Source of the DNA: Exiguobacterium sp. J17977
GTDB lineage: Bacteria; Bacillota; Bacilli; Exiguobacteriales; Exiguobacteriaceae
Direction: 5' to 3'
Assembly: GCF_018616375.1 (NCBI RefSeq)
Contig: NZ_JAEQBB010000007.1
Span: forward strand, 113,223-177,222
Length of the DNA stretch: 64,000 nt
A program made the translations under genes and the position numbers. Positions 8,381-17,398 of the stretch are shown here, one piece after another (position 1 is the stretch's first letter; each line of letters starts with the position of its first letter). The notes beneath the pieces were generated by a model. It was not told the DNA's origin, made no database searches, and saw nothing but the letters and a program-made list of their open reading frames with translations.

Positions 8381-8749
8381 ATGCTTGATTTCTTGTTTGT
8401 CGCAGTCGTGATCGGATTGATTTATTTTTGGTGGACGAAGCGGAACGGCACGAAAACAGTCTCGACGGATGAGTTGAAACGAAAGATTGCCGAAGAGCGG
8501 AACATTCAATTGCTCGACGTGCGGGAACCGCATGAATACAAGGGCGGACATATCAAACAAGCGAAGAACGTGCCTTTGTCAGGATTCGGCAATGCGAGCG
8601 CGCAGTATCCGAAAGATAAACAACGTCCGGTCTATGTCATCTGTCAGAGCGGGATGCGAAGCCAACGAGCCGCTGCCATGTTGAAGAGTGCAGGTTATAC
8701 GGACGTCTATTCGGTCAAAGGCGGTATGAATTTCTGGCGTGAATCATGA
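8381..8749 (+). CDS. Membrane-anchored rhodanese-like sulfurtransferase
   Basis: The 122-residue protein has one N-terminal membrane helix (residues 1-18) and a single rhodanese domain. The persulfide-carrying cysteine lies in the loop CQSGMR near residue 90. Such proteins move sulfane sulfur between thiols. The ATG at 8381 is preceded by SD acggagg; a GTG at 8375 lies too close to that SD. The CsoR/CstR-like operator upstream suggests induction by reactive sulfur species. Confidence 0.85.
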   Translation: MLDFLFVAVVIGLIYFWWTKRNGTKTVSTDELKRKIAEERNIQLLDVREPHEYKGGHIKQAKNVPLSGFGNASAQYPKDKQRPVYVICQSGMRSQRAAAMLKSAGYTDVYSVKGGMNFWRES

Positions 8750-8750
8750 G

Positions 8751-8796
8751 AACAGCTCTAGCTGAACAATGTGTTCAACTAGAGCTGTTTTTTTGG
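8751..8796. terminator. Long intrinsic terminator
   Basis: AACAGCTCTAG (8751-8761) pairs with CTAGAGCTGTT (8779-8789), extended by TGAACA/TGTTCA, followed by seven T residues. It ends the rhodanese gene and may also serve the convergent phosphatase gene. Confidence 0.9.
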
Positions 8797-8808
8797 TACG
8801 CATCTACA

Positions 8809-10137
8809 TCATTTCAGTTTAAGAGCCTGCATAATTTGCTTCGGCACGTCCGTGTTATCCAGAACGCCAGTGAAGCGATCGTGCTGAGGACCATAGGCAT
8901 ACAGTGGGACGTCCACACCCGTGTGTTGTGATGTCGTCCAACCAACGTAAGCGCGTTTGCTAATGATTTCATTCAGTACGAGCGCACGTTTCGACGGTTC
9001 GGCCGCTTGGATTGCTTTCACTTCTGCTTCCGTCAGCGTGAGTGACGTATATCGTTCGACGACGTCCCGAACATTCGTCAGCGACTCATCAAACGAATCG
9101 ACCATGAAATCGCCCGTCGCCGTGACCGAACGAAGCACTTCTGGTTTGGCCACGTACTCATTATAGCCGCCGACCGACATGCCTCCCGTATCGTGATCGC
9201 CTGCGACGACGACAAGTGTCTGTTTGTCCTTCATGGCGAATTGGATGGCTTCTTGGAAAGCGTCATGGAACGCTTCAGAATCTTTCATCGCCCAAGCGGC
9301 ATCGTGGGCATGACCGGCCCAGTCGATTTGACTGCCTTCGACCATTAGGAAGAAGCCATCTTTGTCTTGGTTGAGTGAGGTTAAAGCGGCCGTGGTCATC
9401 TCGGCAAGGCTCGGCTCCTCGGTCATCTCACGGTCAAGTTCTGGTGCCATCGCCTCTGGTGCGAACAGACCGAGCAACTTCGAAGCGTTCGCGGTTTCAA
9501 GCTCGTCTGCATTCGTTGCATACGTATACCCAGCTGCCTTCGCTCGAGCAATCAAATCTTCTTTTTGCAAGCCGCCGTCTTGTTCAGTAGTGAAATAGTT
9601 TTGACCGCCACCGAGCAAGACGTCCACCTCGAGCTCATCCATATATTGTTTGGCAATTTCGGCCTCGCTCGCGCGCGACGCGACGTGTGAGGCGAAAACG
9701 GCCGGTGTCGCATGGGTGATGGTTGACGTAGCGACGAGTCCGGTCGCTTTTCCGGTCTGATTCGCTTTTTCGAGCACTGATGTCAGCTCCTTGCCGTTCG
9801 GGTCCATGCTGATTGTGCCGTTGTTCGTCTTCACGCCGGTCGCCATCGCCGTCCCGGCTGCCGCCGAATCGGTCACTTTCGAGTTCGCGGAATACGTCCG
9901 CATCATCCCGGTCAAATGTTGATCGAGTGTGGTCTCTTCTTCGTCTGCATACCATCGATAGTTGGTGGCGTACGATGCGGAGTATCCGTCCGGAATCATA
10001 AAAATCACATTTTTCACTTGCTTCTGGTTATGTTTGGCGTTCGCGCCAGCCTCTTGTTGAATCCCACTTCCACTGACGACCGCGCCTGCCATCAAGCCTA
10101 GAGCGAGCGTCCCAATCATCCATTTTTGGTTGTTCAT
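8809..10137 (-). CDS. Secreted alkaline phosphatase
   Basis: The 442-residue precursor has a typical Sec signal peptide (MNNQKWMIG, a hydrophobic stretch to about residue 24). The metal and active-site motifs of the PhoA family follow: MIPDGYS, the nucleophile serine in TDSAAAGTAMATG, VVAGDHDTGG, and the late histidine in TSQHTGVDVP. It should release phosphate from monoesters outside the membrane. The ATG at 10137 has SD aggaggaag; a longer frame upstream has none. No clear PhoP direct repeats are visible, although phosphate starvation control would be expected for the family. Confidence 0.9.
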   Translation of the reverse strand: MNNQKWMIGTLALGLMAGAVVSGSGIQQEAGANAKHNQKQVKNVIFMIPDGYSASYATNYRWYADEEETTLDQHLTGMMRTYSANSKVTDSAAAGTAMATGVKTNNGTISMDPNGKELTSVLEKANQTGKATGLVATSTITHATPAVFASHVASRASEAEIAKQYMDELEVDVLLGGGQNYFTTEQDGGLQKEDLIARAKAAGYTYATNADELETANASKLLGLFAPEAMAPELDREMTEEPSLAEMTTAALTSLNQDKDGFFLMVEGSQIDWAGHAHDAAWAMKDSEAFHDAFQEAIQFAMKDKQTLVVVAGDHDTGGMSVGGYNEYVAKPEVLRSVTATGDFMVDSFDESLTNVRDVVERYTSLTLTEAEVKAIQAAEPSKRALVLNEIISKRAYVGWTTSQHTGVDVPLYAYGPQHDRFTGVLDNTDVPKQIMQALKLK

Positions 10138-10342
10138 TTGTCTTCCTCCTGCATATGTAATCACTACAGTCCTCACTATAAAAAACAAATGTAATTGTTC
10201 CATTTCCCTTTTTTTTAGAATACGTAAAAAAAGATAGGACCACTTGTAAGCACCAGACTTTATGCCTAGTGACGTTTCCGCTTTCGGTTTTCAGGGGATT
10301 CTGCTACGGTAGGGACATAGGAAAGAGAGAGGGGACCAGACA

Positions 10343-10975
10343 ATGGCAGTCATTTTATTTGATATCGATGGGACGCTCGTCGACACGACCGGGCCGATGA
10401 CGCAAGCGATTCACGAGGCGTTGGAGCAACTTCCACATTTACCGAAACCGAGTGAGGATGCGGTCCGTTCCGGTTACGGGTTGGCCGGCAACGCGTTCTG
10501 GGAACATGTCATCCCGGAAGCGACGATTGAAGAGATTCGCCAAATCCGCAAGCTGCGCCATGAGACGCTCGAGCGGGCGATGGAAGGGCAGCACGTCTTG
10601 TTCGATGGCATCTACGAGATGCTCGAGACACTCCATACAAAAGGACATACATTGACGACGGCGAGCAACTGCGGCGTCCATTACTTGAACTTGATGCTCG
10701 ATTCACAAAACATTCGCCAGTTCATGACGGCGCCGGAATGCCTCGAATCCGTGAGCGGCGAGAAGAAAGCCGACATTTTGACGGCACATCGTCTCCGTCA
10801 CGGAGAGAACGACTACGTCATGGTCGGGGACCGGAAATCGGACGTCGAAGCGGCGCGGGCCCATGACTTCCCGGTCGTCTTGACCGGTTTTGGCTTCGGC
10901 AACGACGACGAGTGGGCGCTCGCGGATCATGTGATTGCGACGCCGAACGACTTGATCACGTATATCGAATCATGA
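10343..10975 (+). CDS. HAD-superfamily hydrolase (phosphoglycolate phosphatase-like)
   Basis: The 210-residue protein has HAD motif I DIDGTLVDT (residues 6-14), motif II TTASN near residue 106, the motif III lysine near residue 142 and motif IV MVGDRKSDVEAA near residue 157. A helical cap lies between motifs I and II. It is a phosphatase for a small phosphorylated metabolite; the substrate cannot be told from sequence. SD gagaggggacc supports the ATG. It shares a bidirectional terminator with the convergent gabD-like gene. Confidence 0.85.
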   Translation: MAVILFDIDGTLVDTTGPMTQAIHEALEQLPHLPKPSEDAVRSGYGLAGNAFWEHVIPEATIEEIRQIRKLRHETLERAMEGQHVLFDGIYEMLETLHTKGHTLTTASNCGVHYLNLMLDSQNIRQFMTAPECLESVSGEKKADILTAHRLRHGENDYVMVGDRKSDVEAARAHDFPVVLTGFGFGNDDEWALADHVIATPNDLITYIES

Positions 10976-11016
10976 AAAATCCCGGTGAACCTTTATGGTT
11001 CAACCGGGATTTTTTT
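10975..11016. terminator. Bidirectional intrinsic terminator
   Basis: Long stem ATCCCGGTgAACC with GGTTcAACCGGGAT around a TTTAT loop, flanked by A and T tracts on both sides. It serves the HAD and gabD-like genes. Confidence 0.92.
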
Positions 11017-12427
11017 AGAGCCCGAGCGAGATGTATTTTACTTCTAAAAACTCTTCGATGCCGTGGTGGCCGCCTTCGCGACCGAGACCGCTCTGCTTCC
11101 ATCCGCCGAACGGGGCTTGCGGTGTTGACGGGAGACCGTCATTGACGCCGACGATGCCATATTCGAGCGCTTCGGCCAAATAGAGGGCCTCATTGATGTC
11201 TTGCGTGAACACATAGGCGGCGAGACCGAACGGGGTCGCGTTCGCCCGCTCAATCACTTCCTCAAGCGTATCGAACGACGCAATCGGGGCGACTGGGCCG
11301 AACGTCTCCTCGTTCATACATAGCATATCCTCATTCGCATAGCGGACGACGGCCGGTCGGACGAACAATCCGTCGAGCTGTTCGCCACCCGTGATTTCCC
11401 CGCCGCGGATTTGGGCGTCTTCTAAGTGTTTCATCACTTTCTCGACCGCGGCCTCGTCGATGAGCGGGCCGATATCCGTCCCTTCATCGAGTCCGTTCCC
11501 GACCTCGAGCGCCGTGACAGCTTCAATGAATTTCTCAGAGAACGCATCGACGATGGATTGCTCGACATATATCCGGTTGGCGCAGACGCACGTCTGTCCC
11601 CCGTTACGGAATTTCGTGGCGACAGCCTGAGGCACAGCCTTGTCGAGGTCTGCCTGTGCCGTGACGATGAGCGGGGCGTGACCGCCGAGCTCGAGTGAGA
11701 TTTTCTTCATCGTATCGGCGGCACCGCGCATGAGCGTCTTGCCGACCTCGGTCGAACCGGTGAACGTCAGCTTGCGGACACGAGGATCGTGTTGCCACGC
11801 ATTCACGATGTCAGACGCTTTCCCGGTGACGAGATTGATGACACCGGGTGGGAAACCGGCTTTCTCCGCCAGCTTGACGAGTTCGATGGCCGTCAGTGGT
11901 GTCGCCGATGCCGGTTTCAGGACGACGGTGCAGCCCGCGGCCAGAGCCGGTGCGAGCTTCCGGGTGATCATCGCGGCCGGAAAATTCCATGGGGTGATGG
12001 CAGCGACGACGCCGACCGGTTGTTTAATGGCGAAGATGCGTTTCTTGCTTGACGAGGCCGGGATGGTCTCGCCATACACGCGTCTTCCCTCGGCGGCATA
12101 CCATTCGATGAAGCCGTTCGCATAGCGGACCTCGCCGATGGCTTCTTGTAGCGGCTTGCCTTGCTCTTCGACCATCGTCCGGGCGATGGCTTCCGTATGT
12201 TCATCGATCAGGCGGTTCCATTCGAGCAGGAGGGAGCCGCGCTCTTCGGCCGTCTTCTCTTGCCAATCCTTCAAGGCGTCGTGCGCGGCATCGACAGCCT
12301 GCTTTGCTTCGGCCGTGTCGCTCTTTGTCACCGTGGCCATGATGTTTCCGGTGGCAGGGTTGCGCACCTCAATCGTGTCCGATGTATCAATCCATTCTCC
12401 ATTGATGAAATTGTTCTCCACTCGCAT
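11015..12427 (-). CDS. gabD: NAD(P)-dependent succinate-semialdehyde dehydrogenase
   Basis: The 470-residue aldehyde dehydrogenase shows the expected motifs: ITPWNFPAAM near residue 140, the cofactor-binding FTGSTEVGK near 220, the general base Glu in LELGGHAP near 250 and the catalytic Cys in GGQTCVCANR near 280. The arrangement and C-terminal GREGGHHGIEEF are typical of succinate-semialdehyde dehydrogenase of the GABA shunt, though related aldehyde substrates cannot be excluded. No GABA aminotransferase is adjacent. SD aaaggggaaat precedes the ATG. Confidence 0.85.
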   Translation of the reverse strand: MRVENNFINGEWIDTSDTIEVRNPATGNIMATVTKSDTAEAKQAVDAAHDALKDWQEKTAEERGSLLLEWNRLIDEHTEAIARTMVEEQGKPLQEAIGEVRYANGFIEWYAAEGRRVYGETIPASSSKKRIFAIKQPVGVVAAITPWNFPAAMITRKLAPALAAGCTVVLKPASATPLTAIELVKLAEKAGFPPGVINLVTGKASDIVNAWQHDPRVRKLTFTGSTEVGKTLMRGAADTMKKISLELGGHAPLIVTAQADLDKAVPQAVATKFRNGGQTCVCANRIYVEQSIVDAFSEKFIEAVTALEVGNGLDEGTDIGPLIDEAAVEKVMKHLEDAQIRGGEITGGEQLDGLFVRPAVVRYANEDMLCMNEETFGPVAPIASFDTLEEVIERANATPFGLAAYVFTQDINEALYLAEALEYGIVGVNDGLPSTPQAPFGGWKQSGLGREGGHHGIEEFLEVKYISLGL

Positions 12428-12513
12428 CTTGATTTCCCCTTTCGTCTAGGTGCACATTAAGAAGGTACCCGTTTTCAAAAATCATACACAATTTTACAAA
12501 GGGAGGGGTCGCT

Positions 12514-13029
12514 ATGTGGGTCATCATCTTGGGCTATGTCGTCGGTAGCATTCTGGGCGGGCGCTTATACGGCATGTGGAGTGGACAACACTTGGCAACG
12601 ACCGGATCGGGAAACACCGGTGCCCGCAATGCGCTGCGGATGGGCGGGAAGCAAGCTTTCTTGTTCGTTTACGGATTCGATGTCTTGAAGACGGTACTCG
12701 TGTTGTCGATGGGCGGTCCATACTTTTTTGAGACTGGGCTCGCCTTGACACTCGGTCACATTTATCCGATTTGGCATATTCGCTCCGGGGGGAAGGGGTA
12801 TGCCGTGTTTTCTGGAATTATATTAGCGTACAGCCCGCTCTGGTTTATCGGGGGACTGCTGCTGTTGCTGCTTCTCATCAAACTGACGGGTAACTCGCGC
12901 GAGACGGGGCTCGTCATGCTCGTGCTCCTGCCGCTTGCGGCGTGGGGGGACGCAACAGATGTCGGATTGGCCAGTTTGACGATGCTACTTATCGTGTATC
13001 ACCACATAAGGGGGAACCAACGTGCTTGA
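12514..13029 (+). CDS. PlsY-like glycerol-3-phosphate acyltransferase family protein
   Basis: The 171-residue membrane protein carries the PlsY hallmarks: GSGNTGARN near residue 30, GHIYPIW near residue 88 and SGGKGYAVFSG near residue 97. Canonical PlsY (about 195 residues) transfers an acyl group from acyl phosphate to glycerol-3-phosphate. This protein is shorter and its second motif lacks the usual FKGGKG start, so it may be a paralogue with another acceptor. It overlaps by 8 bp the next gene, a GNAT-aminotransferase fusion, suggesting a joint pathway. SD gggaggggtc. Confidence 0.75.
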   Translation: MWVIILGYVVGSILGGRLYGMWSGQHLATTGSGNTGARNALRMGGKQAFLFVYGFDVLKTVLVLSMGGPYFFETGLALTLGHIYPIWHIRSGGKGYAVFSGIILAYSPLWFIGGLLLLLLLIKLTGNSRETGLVMLVLLPLAAWGDATDVGLASLTMLLIVYHHIRGNQRA

Positions 13030-14611
13030 ATTTCGAAGAGCGACGCCGGGAGATGCCCTGGCGATTCACCGACTGAACTATGAGACGTTCGTCGAAGAGA
13101 TCCCGCAACACCATCCGAACGCGGAACGGCTTCTCGTCGACCGCTTTCATGACACGAATACATATTGGGTTGGATTGGCGGATCGGCAGCTCGTCGCCAT
13201 GTGTGCCATCCGGAACGAGCATCCGTTCTCGCTCGAACAAAAAGGCGTGACGCTGCCGCCGGGAGAATGGATTGAAGTCCGGCTCTTGGCCGTGACGCCC
13301 GCTTACCGGAATACGAGAACATTTGCCGGACTCATGCGAGCGATGCTCCTGGAAGCAACAGAGCGGGGCGTCGAAGGGGTTGTCATCAGTGGCACCGTGC
13401 GTGAACAGAAGTTGTATCGGCGGTTCGGGTTCATCCCGTTCGCACAACCGGTCGGGACGGCGGAGGCATTATACGTGCCGATGCAGTTGACCCGCTCCGC
13501 ATTTATGCAGTCGGAGACCGCGCGGACGTTACATCCGAAACTCCTATTGGCCGGCCCCGTCGAACTGTCACCACAAGTGCGCGCTGCTTTGGGCAGTCAA
13601 CCGGTATCGCATCGGTCGGCCGAAGCCAGTCGTTTGTTGCATTCCGTTCAGTCGAGACTGAGTGACCTTGTCAAGTTACCTCATGTTTACACACTGCTCG
13701 GGAGCGGCACGATTGCGAACGATGCTATCGCCGCACAGTTGACCGGACGGGGCGTGATCATCGACACAGGAGAGTTCGGACGGCGGCTGATTGACCATGC
13801 CAATCGAGCCGGGCTTAAATTTGATGTCGTCCCACTGTCGAGCGGGCGTCTTGACTTAAAGCAAATTGAACAGCATGCACCCGCTTGGATTTGGACGGTT
13901 CATTGCGAGACGTCGACAGGCAAGCTGGTCGATGTTGACCAGTTGCGTCAGTACGCGCAAACATATCCAACGAAGATTGCGATTGATGCCATCAGTGCAG
14001 TCGGGACAACGACGACCGATTATTCGTTCGCACATTTCGTGACGTTCGTCTCGGGGAAGGCGCTTCGAAATGCGCCGGGTCTAGCTTTCGTCGCGATGCG
14101 AGAGCGAGCCGTACCGAATCCGTCGATTCCACGTTATTTGGATTTGGCAGGGTACGACCCAATCGCGTTCACCCAATCGGTCCCGCTCATTCAAGCGATG
14201 GACGTCGCATTGCGCGAGCTGACAGACGAGGAGATTGCAACCCATCAATCAAAACTGGATGTGTTTGTGCGAGAACTTGTACGCCACGGTGTACCGGTTG
14301 AACTGAGGGACGACCAATCCCCGGGCATTTTTTCATTCACGTTACCAGCTATCTTATCTTCGGTGGAGCTTGGTCGTCAGCTAGGATTCTATGGCTATCA
14401 AGTTCAGTATGAGAGCGTTTATTTGCGGCGCGCGAACTGTCTCCAAGTCTCGACGATGGGATGGACGACCGACCGAGATTTACAGCAAGTCGCTGCTTAT
14501 ATCGGGACGTGGCTCCAGAAAAAAACCGCCGCTCCAGAGAGTGACGGGTTCAGACGCGGAAATCTTGGCGGGCCAAATGACGAATCTTTCGACCGAGGCG
14601 TCTTGAGTTGA
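13022..14611 (+). CDS. GNAT acyltransferase - class V aminotransferase fusion
   Basis: The 529-residue protein starts at GTG (SD agggggaacc). Residues 1-155 form a GNAT domain resembling N-acyl amino acid synthases (YETFVEEIPQ, then RLLAVTPAYRNTRTF). Residues about 205-505 form a PLP aminotransferase of class V (alanine-glyoxylate or aminoethylphosphonate type): LLGSGTIAND near 230, an HCETSTG loop near 298 and the probable PLP lysine in SGKALRNAPG near 345. It overlaps the PlsY-like gene by 8 bp and is translationally coupled. The reaction is unknown; production of an acylated amino compound is inference. The last 62 bp overlap the convergent ABC1 kinase gene. Confidence 0.78.
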   Translation: MLEFRRATPGDALAIHRLNYETFVEEIPQHHPNAERLLVDRFHDTNTYWVGLADRQLVAMCAIRNEHPFSLEQKGVTLPPGEWIEVRLLAVTPAYRNTRTFAGLMRAMLLEATERGVEGVVISGTVREQKLYRRFGFIPFAQPVGTAEALYVPMQLTRSAFMQSETARTLHPKLLLAGPVELSPQVRAALGSQPVSHRSAEASRLLHSVQSRLSDLVKLPHVYTLLGSGTIANDAIAAQLTGRGVIIDTGEFGRRLIDHANRAGLKFDVVPLSSGRLDLKQIEQHAPAWIWTVHCETSTGKLVDVDQLRQYAQTYPTKIAIDAISAVGTTTTDYSFAHFVTFVSGKALRNAPGLAFVAMRERAVPNPSIPRYLDLAGYDPIAFTQSVPLIQAMDVALRELTDEEIATHQSKLDVFVRELVRHGVPVELRDDQSPGIFSFTLPAILSSVELGRQLGFYGYQVQYESVYLRRANCLQVSTMGWTTDRDLQQVAAYIGTWLQKKTAAPESDGFRRGNLGGPNDESFDRGVLS

Positions 14612-16187
14612 AATATGCCAATACGGAGACGACGCCACCCGACCAGAACAACCATTCATCCGGTCGGAGATAGCCGAGCAATCCGACAATCAAGCCGAGG
14701 ATAATCAGGCCGGCGTTGAACGTCTGCCGATGGAGCAGTTCTTTCGATTCGAGTTCACGTTGGAACATCGCCTGTTCGGACAGACGTTTACGGGTCGGTT
14801 CTTTCAAATAGTTGTCGAGGAGCGGCGGGACGTTCAGCAACTTCTTGCCGTAATTGAGCGCTGTCATGACGTAACGGTTTTGAATCGTCGTGCCATCGGC
14901 CTCGAGCCATTGGATGACAATCGGTTTGCCGAGCGTGAATAAATCGATTTTCGAGTCGAGGATTTGTAAAATCCCGAGCAACGTCGAGGCGGCCCGACCG
15001 AAGAACGCGAACTCGGCCGGTAATTGAATCGGCTCGTTCTTGACGAGCAACTGGATGTCTTGCAACACTTTTTCAATCAACTTCGTGTCGACCGTATCGA
15101 TGTCGGTCTCTAAATAGAACGTGACCGCTTTCTCGAGCGCCTGACGGATGTTGTGTTTGTTCGCCGTCGGCAACAAGAAGCGCAAGTCTTCGAGGCCGTC
15201 GACGACCCCGTCATAGTCGAGTGAGATGAACGCCTGCAGGATTTTACGGATGGTCGCCATGTCTTGCGGTGTCGTCGAGCCGACCATCCCGAAGTCGAGC
15301 AGGATGATGGTGCCATCGGCCCGGATTTGTACGTTCCCCGGGTGCGGATCGGCGTGGAACTTCCCTCCGAACAGTAGCTGTTCGGCTGCCATCGTGAACA
15401 GGCGTTCCGCGAGGGCAGAGCGATCGATGTTATTCTCTTTTAAGAACGCGAGGTCGGTGATGCGGCGGGCATCGACCCAATCCATCGTCAACACCCGGTT
15501 CGAACAAAGATGGTCGTAATAGTCCGGTATGTAGACGTCCGGATTTTCGGCATACTTCGCTTTGAAATAGAGGGCGTTCTTCAATTCGGTTTGGAAATTC
15601 AATTCATCCCCGATGACAAAAATCATTTGGCGATATAAGCTATCTAAGTCGGTCGATTTTGCCAGTGAGGTCCGCTTGAGCATCGTCGTCACGATTCGCA
15701 TCGCTTTGAAGTCGGTCCGAATGATTTTTTCGATATCCGGACGCTGGATTTTCAGAGCGACGCGCTTCCCGTTTTCAAGCAGGGTTGCACCGTATACTTC
15801 GCCGATTGAGGCGGAGGCGACGGCATCGATGCCGACATCTTTTACGATTTGTGTGTACGGGACGCCCCATTCCGCCTCCAAGATGGCACGAGATTTGTCC
15901 CATCCCGAAGTCGGGACGCGGTCGACAAGCTCTGACAACTCGTTCAAGACGGAAGTCGGCAACAAGTCGGCTCGAATCGATAGGAATTGACCGAGCTTGA
16001 TTAACAGTCCTTCGAGTCGGAGCGCGTTCCGCTTATACTCGCGGGCGAGATTCAACATGAGCGTCTCGTATTCCTCGGTCGAGGCGAGACCTTGCTGCTG
16101 TTTGCGTGAGAAGGCGTAAATTTTAATGATGAATCGGGCGAACATTGTGACGATAATCCATATGCGGAACAAGGCGATTCGTTTCAT
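14550..16187 (-). CDS. ABC1/AarF/UbiB family atypical kinase
   Basis: The 545-residue protein has the UbiB-family kinase core: the KxGQ motif LIKLGQFLSIRADLLP (residues 63-78), the ExD-type EVYGATL and VALKIQRPDI near 140, the catalytic loop HADPHPGNVQI near 280 and DFGMVGS near 297. Two hydrophobic helices at the C-terminus (about residues 490-530) anchor it in the membrane. Homologues support ubiquinone or isoprenoid lipid metabolism. SD aaaggatg is moderate. Its 3' end runs 62 bp into the convergent gene. Confidence 0.88.
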   Translation of the reverse strand: MKRIALFRIWIIVTMFARFIIKIYAFSRKQQQGLASTEEYETLMLNLAREYKRNALRLEGLLIKLGQFLSIRADLLPTSVLNELSELVDRVPTSGWDKSRAILEAEWGVPYTQIVKDVGIDAVASASIGEVYGATLLENGKRVALKIQRPDIEKIIRTDFKAMRIVTTMLKRTSLAKSTDLDSLYRQMIFVIGDELNFQTELKNALYFKAKYAENPDVYIPDYYDHLCSNRVLTMDWVDARRITDLAFLKENNIDRSALAERLFTMAAEQLLFGGKFHADPHPGNVQIRADGTIILLDFGMVGSTTPQDMATIRKILQAFISLDYDGVVDGLEDLRFLLPTANKHNIRQALEKAVTFYLETDIDTVDTKLIEKVLQDIQLLVKNEPIQLPAEFAFFGRAASTLLGILQILDSKIDLFTLGKPIVIQWLEADGTTIQNRYVMTALNYGKKLLNVPPLLDNYLKEPTRKRLSEQAMFQRELESKELLHRQTFNAGLIILGLIVGLLGYLRPDEWLFWSGGVVSVLAYFNSRRLGRKIRHLARQDFRV

Positions 16188-16280
16188 AAAGTACCGACAT
16201 CCTTTACAAGCAGTCGCTCGACTGGTCTGATTTTTTGTACCTTAACTTTACCACAGAATGCTTTCAAGAAAGGGCAAGGG

Positions 16281-16886
16281 ATGTTTATGGAGTGGGAATT
16301 ACTTAACGTCGTCGGGACAATCGCGTTCGCGGCGAGCGGCGCCATCATCGCGATGGACGAGAAATACGATATTTTTGGGGTATGGCTGCTCGCCTTTACG
16401 ACAGCCTTCGGCGGCGGAGCAATCCGAAACGTCTTGCTCGGCAACCCCGTCAGCTTGATTTGGCAACAAAACGATCTCTTCATCCTTTGTTTTCTTGTCG
16501 CGTTGCTCATCTTCCTGCTGCCGAGCGTCGTCTTGCCCCATTGGGAACGCTGGGGCGTCATCGTCGATGCCATCGGGCTCGTCGCCTTCGCATTTCAAGG
16601 CGCACAAGTCGCCATCAAGCTCGATTTACCATTATCGGCAGCGATTGCGGCTGCCGTCTTGACGGGTGTCGGTGGCGGGGTCGTCCGTGATTTGTTGGCC
16701 GGTCGCAAGCCGCTCGTCTTACAATCGGAAGTGTATGCGATTTGGGCCATCATCATCGCGGTCGTCACGTATTATTTCCGGCTCGAAGGTGGGCTTGCGG
16801 TGTATGCGCTATTAATTGTCGTGGCGACGCTTCGAGTGATATCCTACTATCGAAAGTGGAATTTACCTGCACGCAAAGTGCGATAA
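16281..16886 (+). CDS. TRIC-family (UPF0126) cation channel-like membrane protein
   Basis: The 201-residue protein has about seven membrane helices arranged as two repeats, each with the family signature: AFGGGAIRNVLLG near residue 50 and GVGGGVVRDLLAG near residue 135. Bacterial members of the UPF0126 family fold like trimeric intracellular cation channels and conduct K+ in studied cases. The start could be 16281 or the ATG six bases on; both have aaggg-type SDs. It is followed 13 bp later by a DUF423 gene, likely the same operon. Confidence 0.82.
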   Translation: MFMEWELLNVVGTIAFAASGAIIAMDEKYDIFGVWLLAFTTAFGGGAIRNVLLGNPVSLIWQQNDLFILCFLVALLIFLLPSVVLPHWERWGVIVDAIGLVAFAFQGAQVAIKLDLPLSAAIAAAVLTGVGGGVVRDLLAGRKPLVLQSEVYAIWAIIIAVVTYYFRLEGGLAVYALLIVVATLRVISYYRKWNLPARKVR

Positions 16887-16899
16887 GGGGGAAACTAGT

Positions 16900-17265
16900 A
16901 TGAAAGTATTGCTCATCATCGGCGCTGCCTTGATGGCACTCGGCGTCGCGTTCGGTGCGTTCGGGGCCCACGCCTTGAAAGAACGTCTGACACCGAACAT
17001 GCTCGCGAACTGGCAGACAGGCGTGCTCTACCATATGATTCATGCCATCGGGATTATCGCTTTGGCGAGCATCTTGATGAAAGTGAGCATCAGCCAGTTC
17101 AGCACGGCAGGTTGGCTCATGTTCGCCGGCATCCTCTTCTTCTCGGGCAGCCTGTACGTGATGGCGCTGACCGGAATCACGAAGCTCGGAGCGGTCACAC
17201 CGATTGGTGGCGTCTTGTTTATCGCAGCCTGGGTGTTCGTCATCCTCGGGGCGCTCAAACTGTAA
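16900..17265 (+). CDS. DUF423 membrane protein (YwdK-like)
   Basis: The 121-residue protein has four membrane helices and the DUF423 pattern GVAFGAFGAHALK near residue 14 and a YHMIHAIGI segment near residue 44. The function is unknown. SD aagggggaaac lies in front of the ATG. The gene follows the TRIC-like gene and precedes a hairpin-rich intergenic region. Confidence 0.85.
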   Translation: MKVLLIIGAALMALGVAFGAFGAHALKERLTPNMLANWQTGVLYHMIHAIGIIALASILMKVSISQFSTAGWLMFAGILFFSGSLYVMALTGITKLGAVTPIGGVLFIAAWVFVILGALKL

Positions 17266-17309
17266 TCAAACGTTAACGCCTGATTAACAGTCCTTATGTA
17301 TCATTCAAA

Positions 17310-17398
17310 GTGTGAGACCCCTTGTCTCCACACCAACGAACAATTGGCCCGTTTAGCCTTCTCGCCCAAAGCTGGAGACTAAACAGGCCCTTTTTACG
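17310..17398 (+). other. Hairpin pair: terminator or small structured RNA
   Basis: The first hairpin is GTGTG-AGAC (17310-17318) with GTCT-C-CACAC (17324-17333). The second pairs GGCCcGTTTAG (from 17346) with CTAAACaGGCC and runs into CCCTTTTT. GTCTCC of the first hairpin is also complementary to GGAGAC in the descending arm of the second, so the two folds are partly exclusive. The simplest reading is the terminator of the DUF423 operon; a short independent RNA is possible. Confidence 0.5.

Noticed and set aside
13022..14611. Two separate genes instead of a GNAT-aminotransferase fusion
   Set aside because: The frame is continuous with no internal SD or stop near the domain boundary, so a fusion is the simpler reading.
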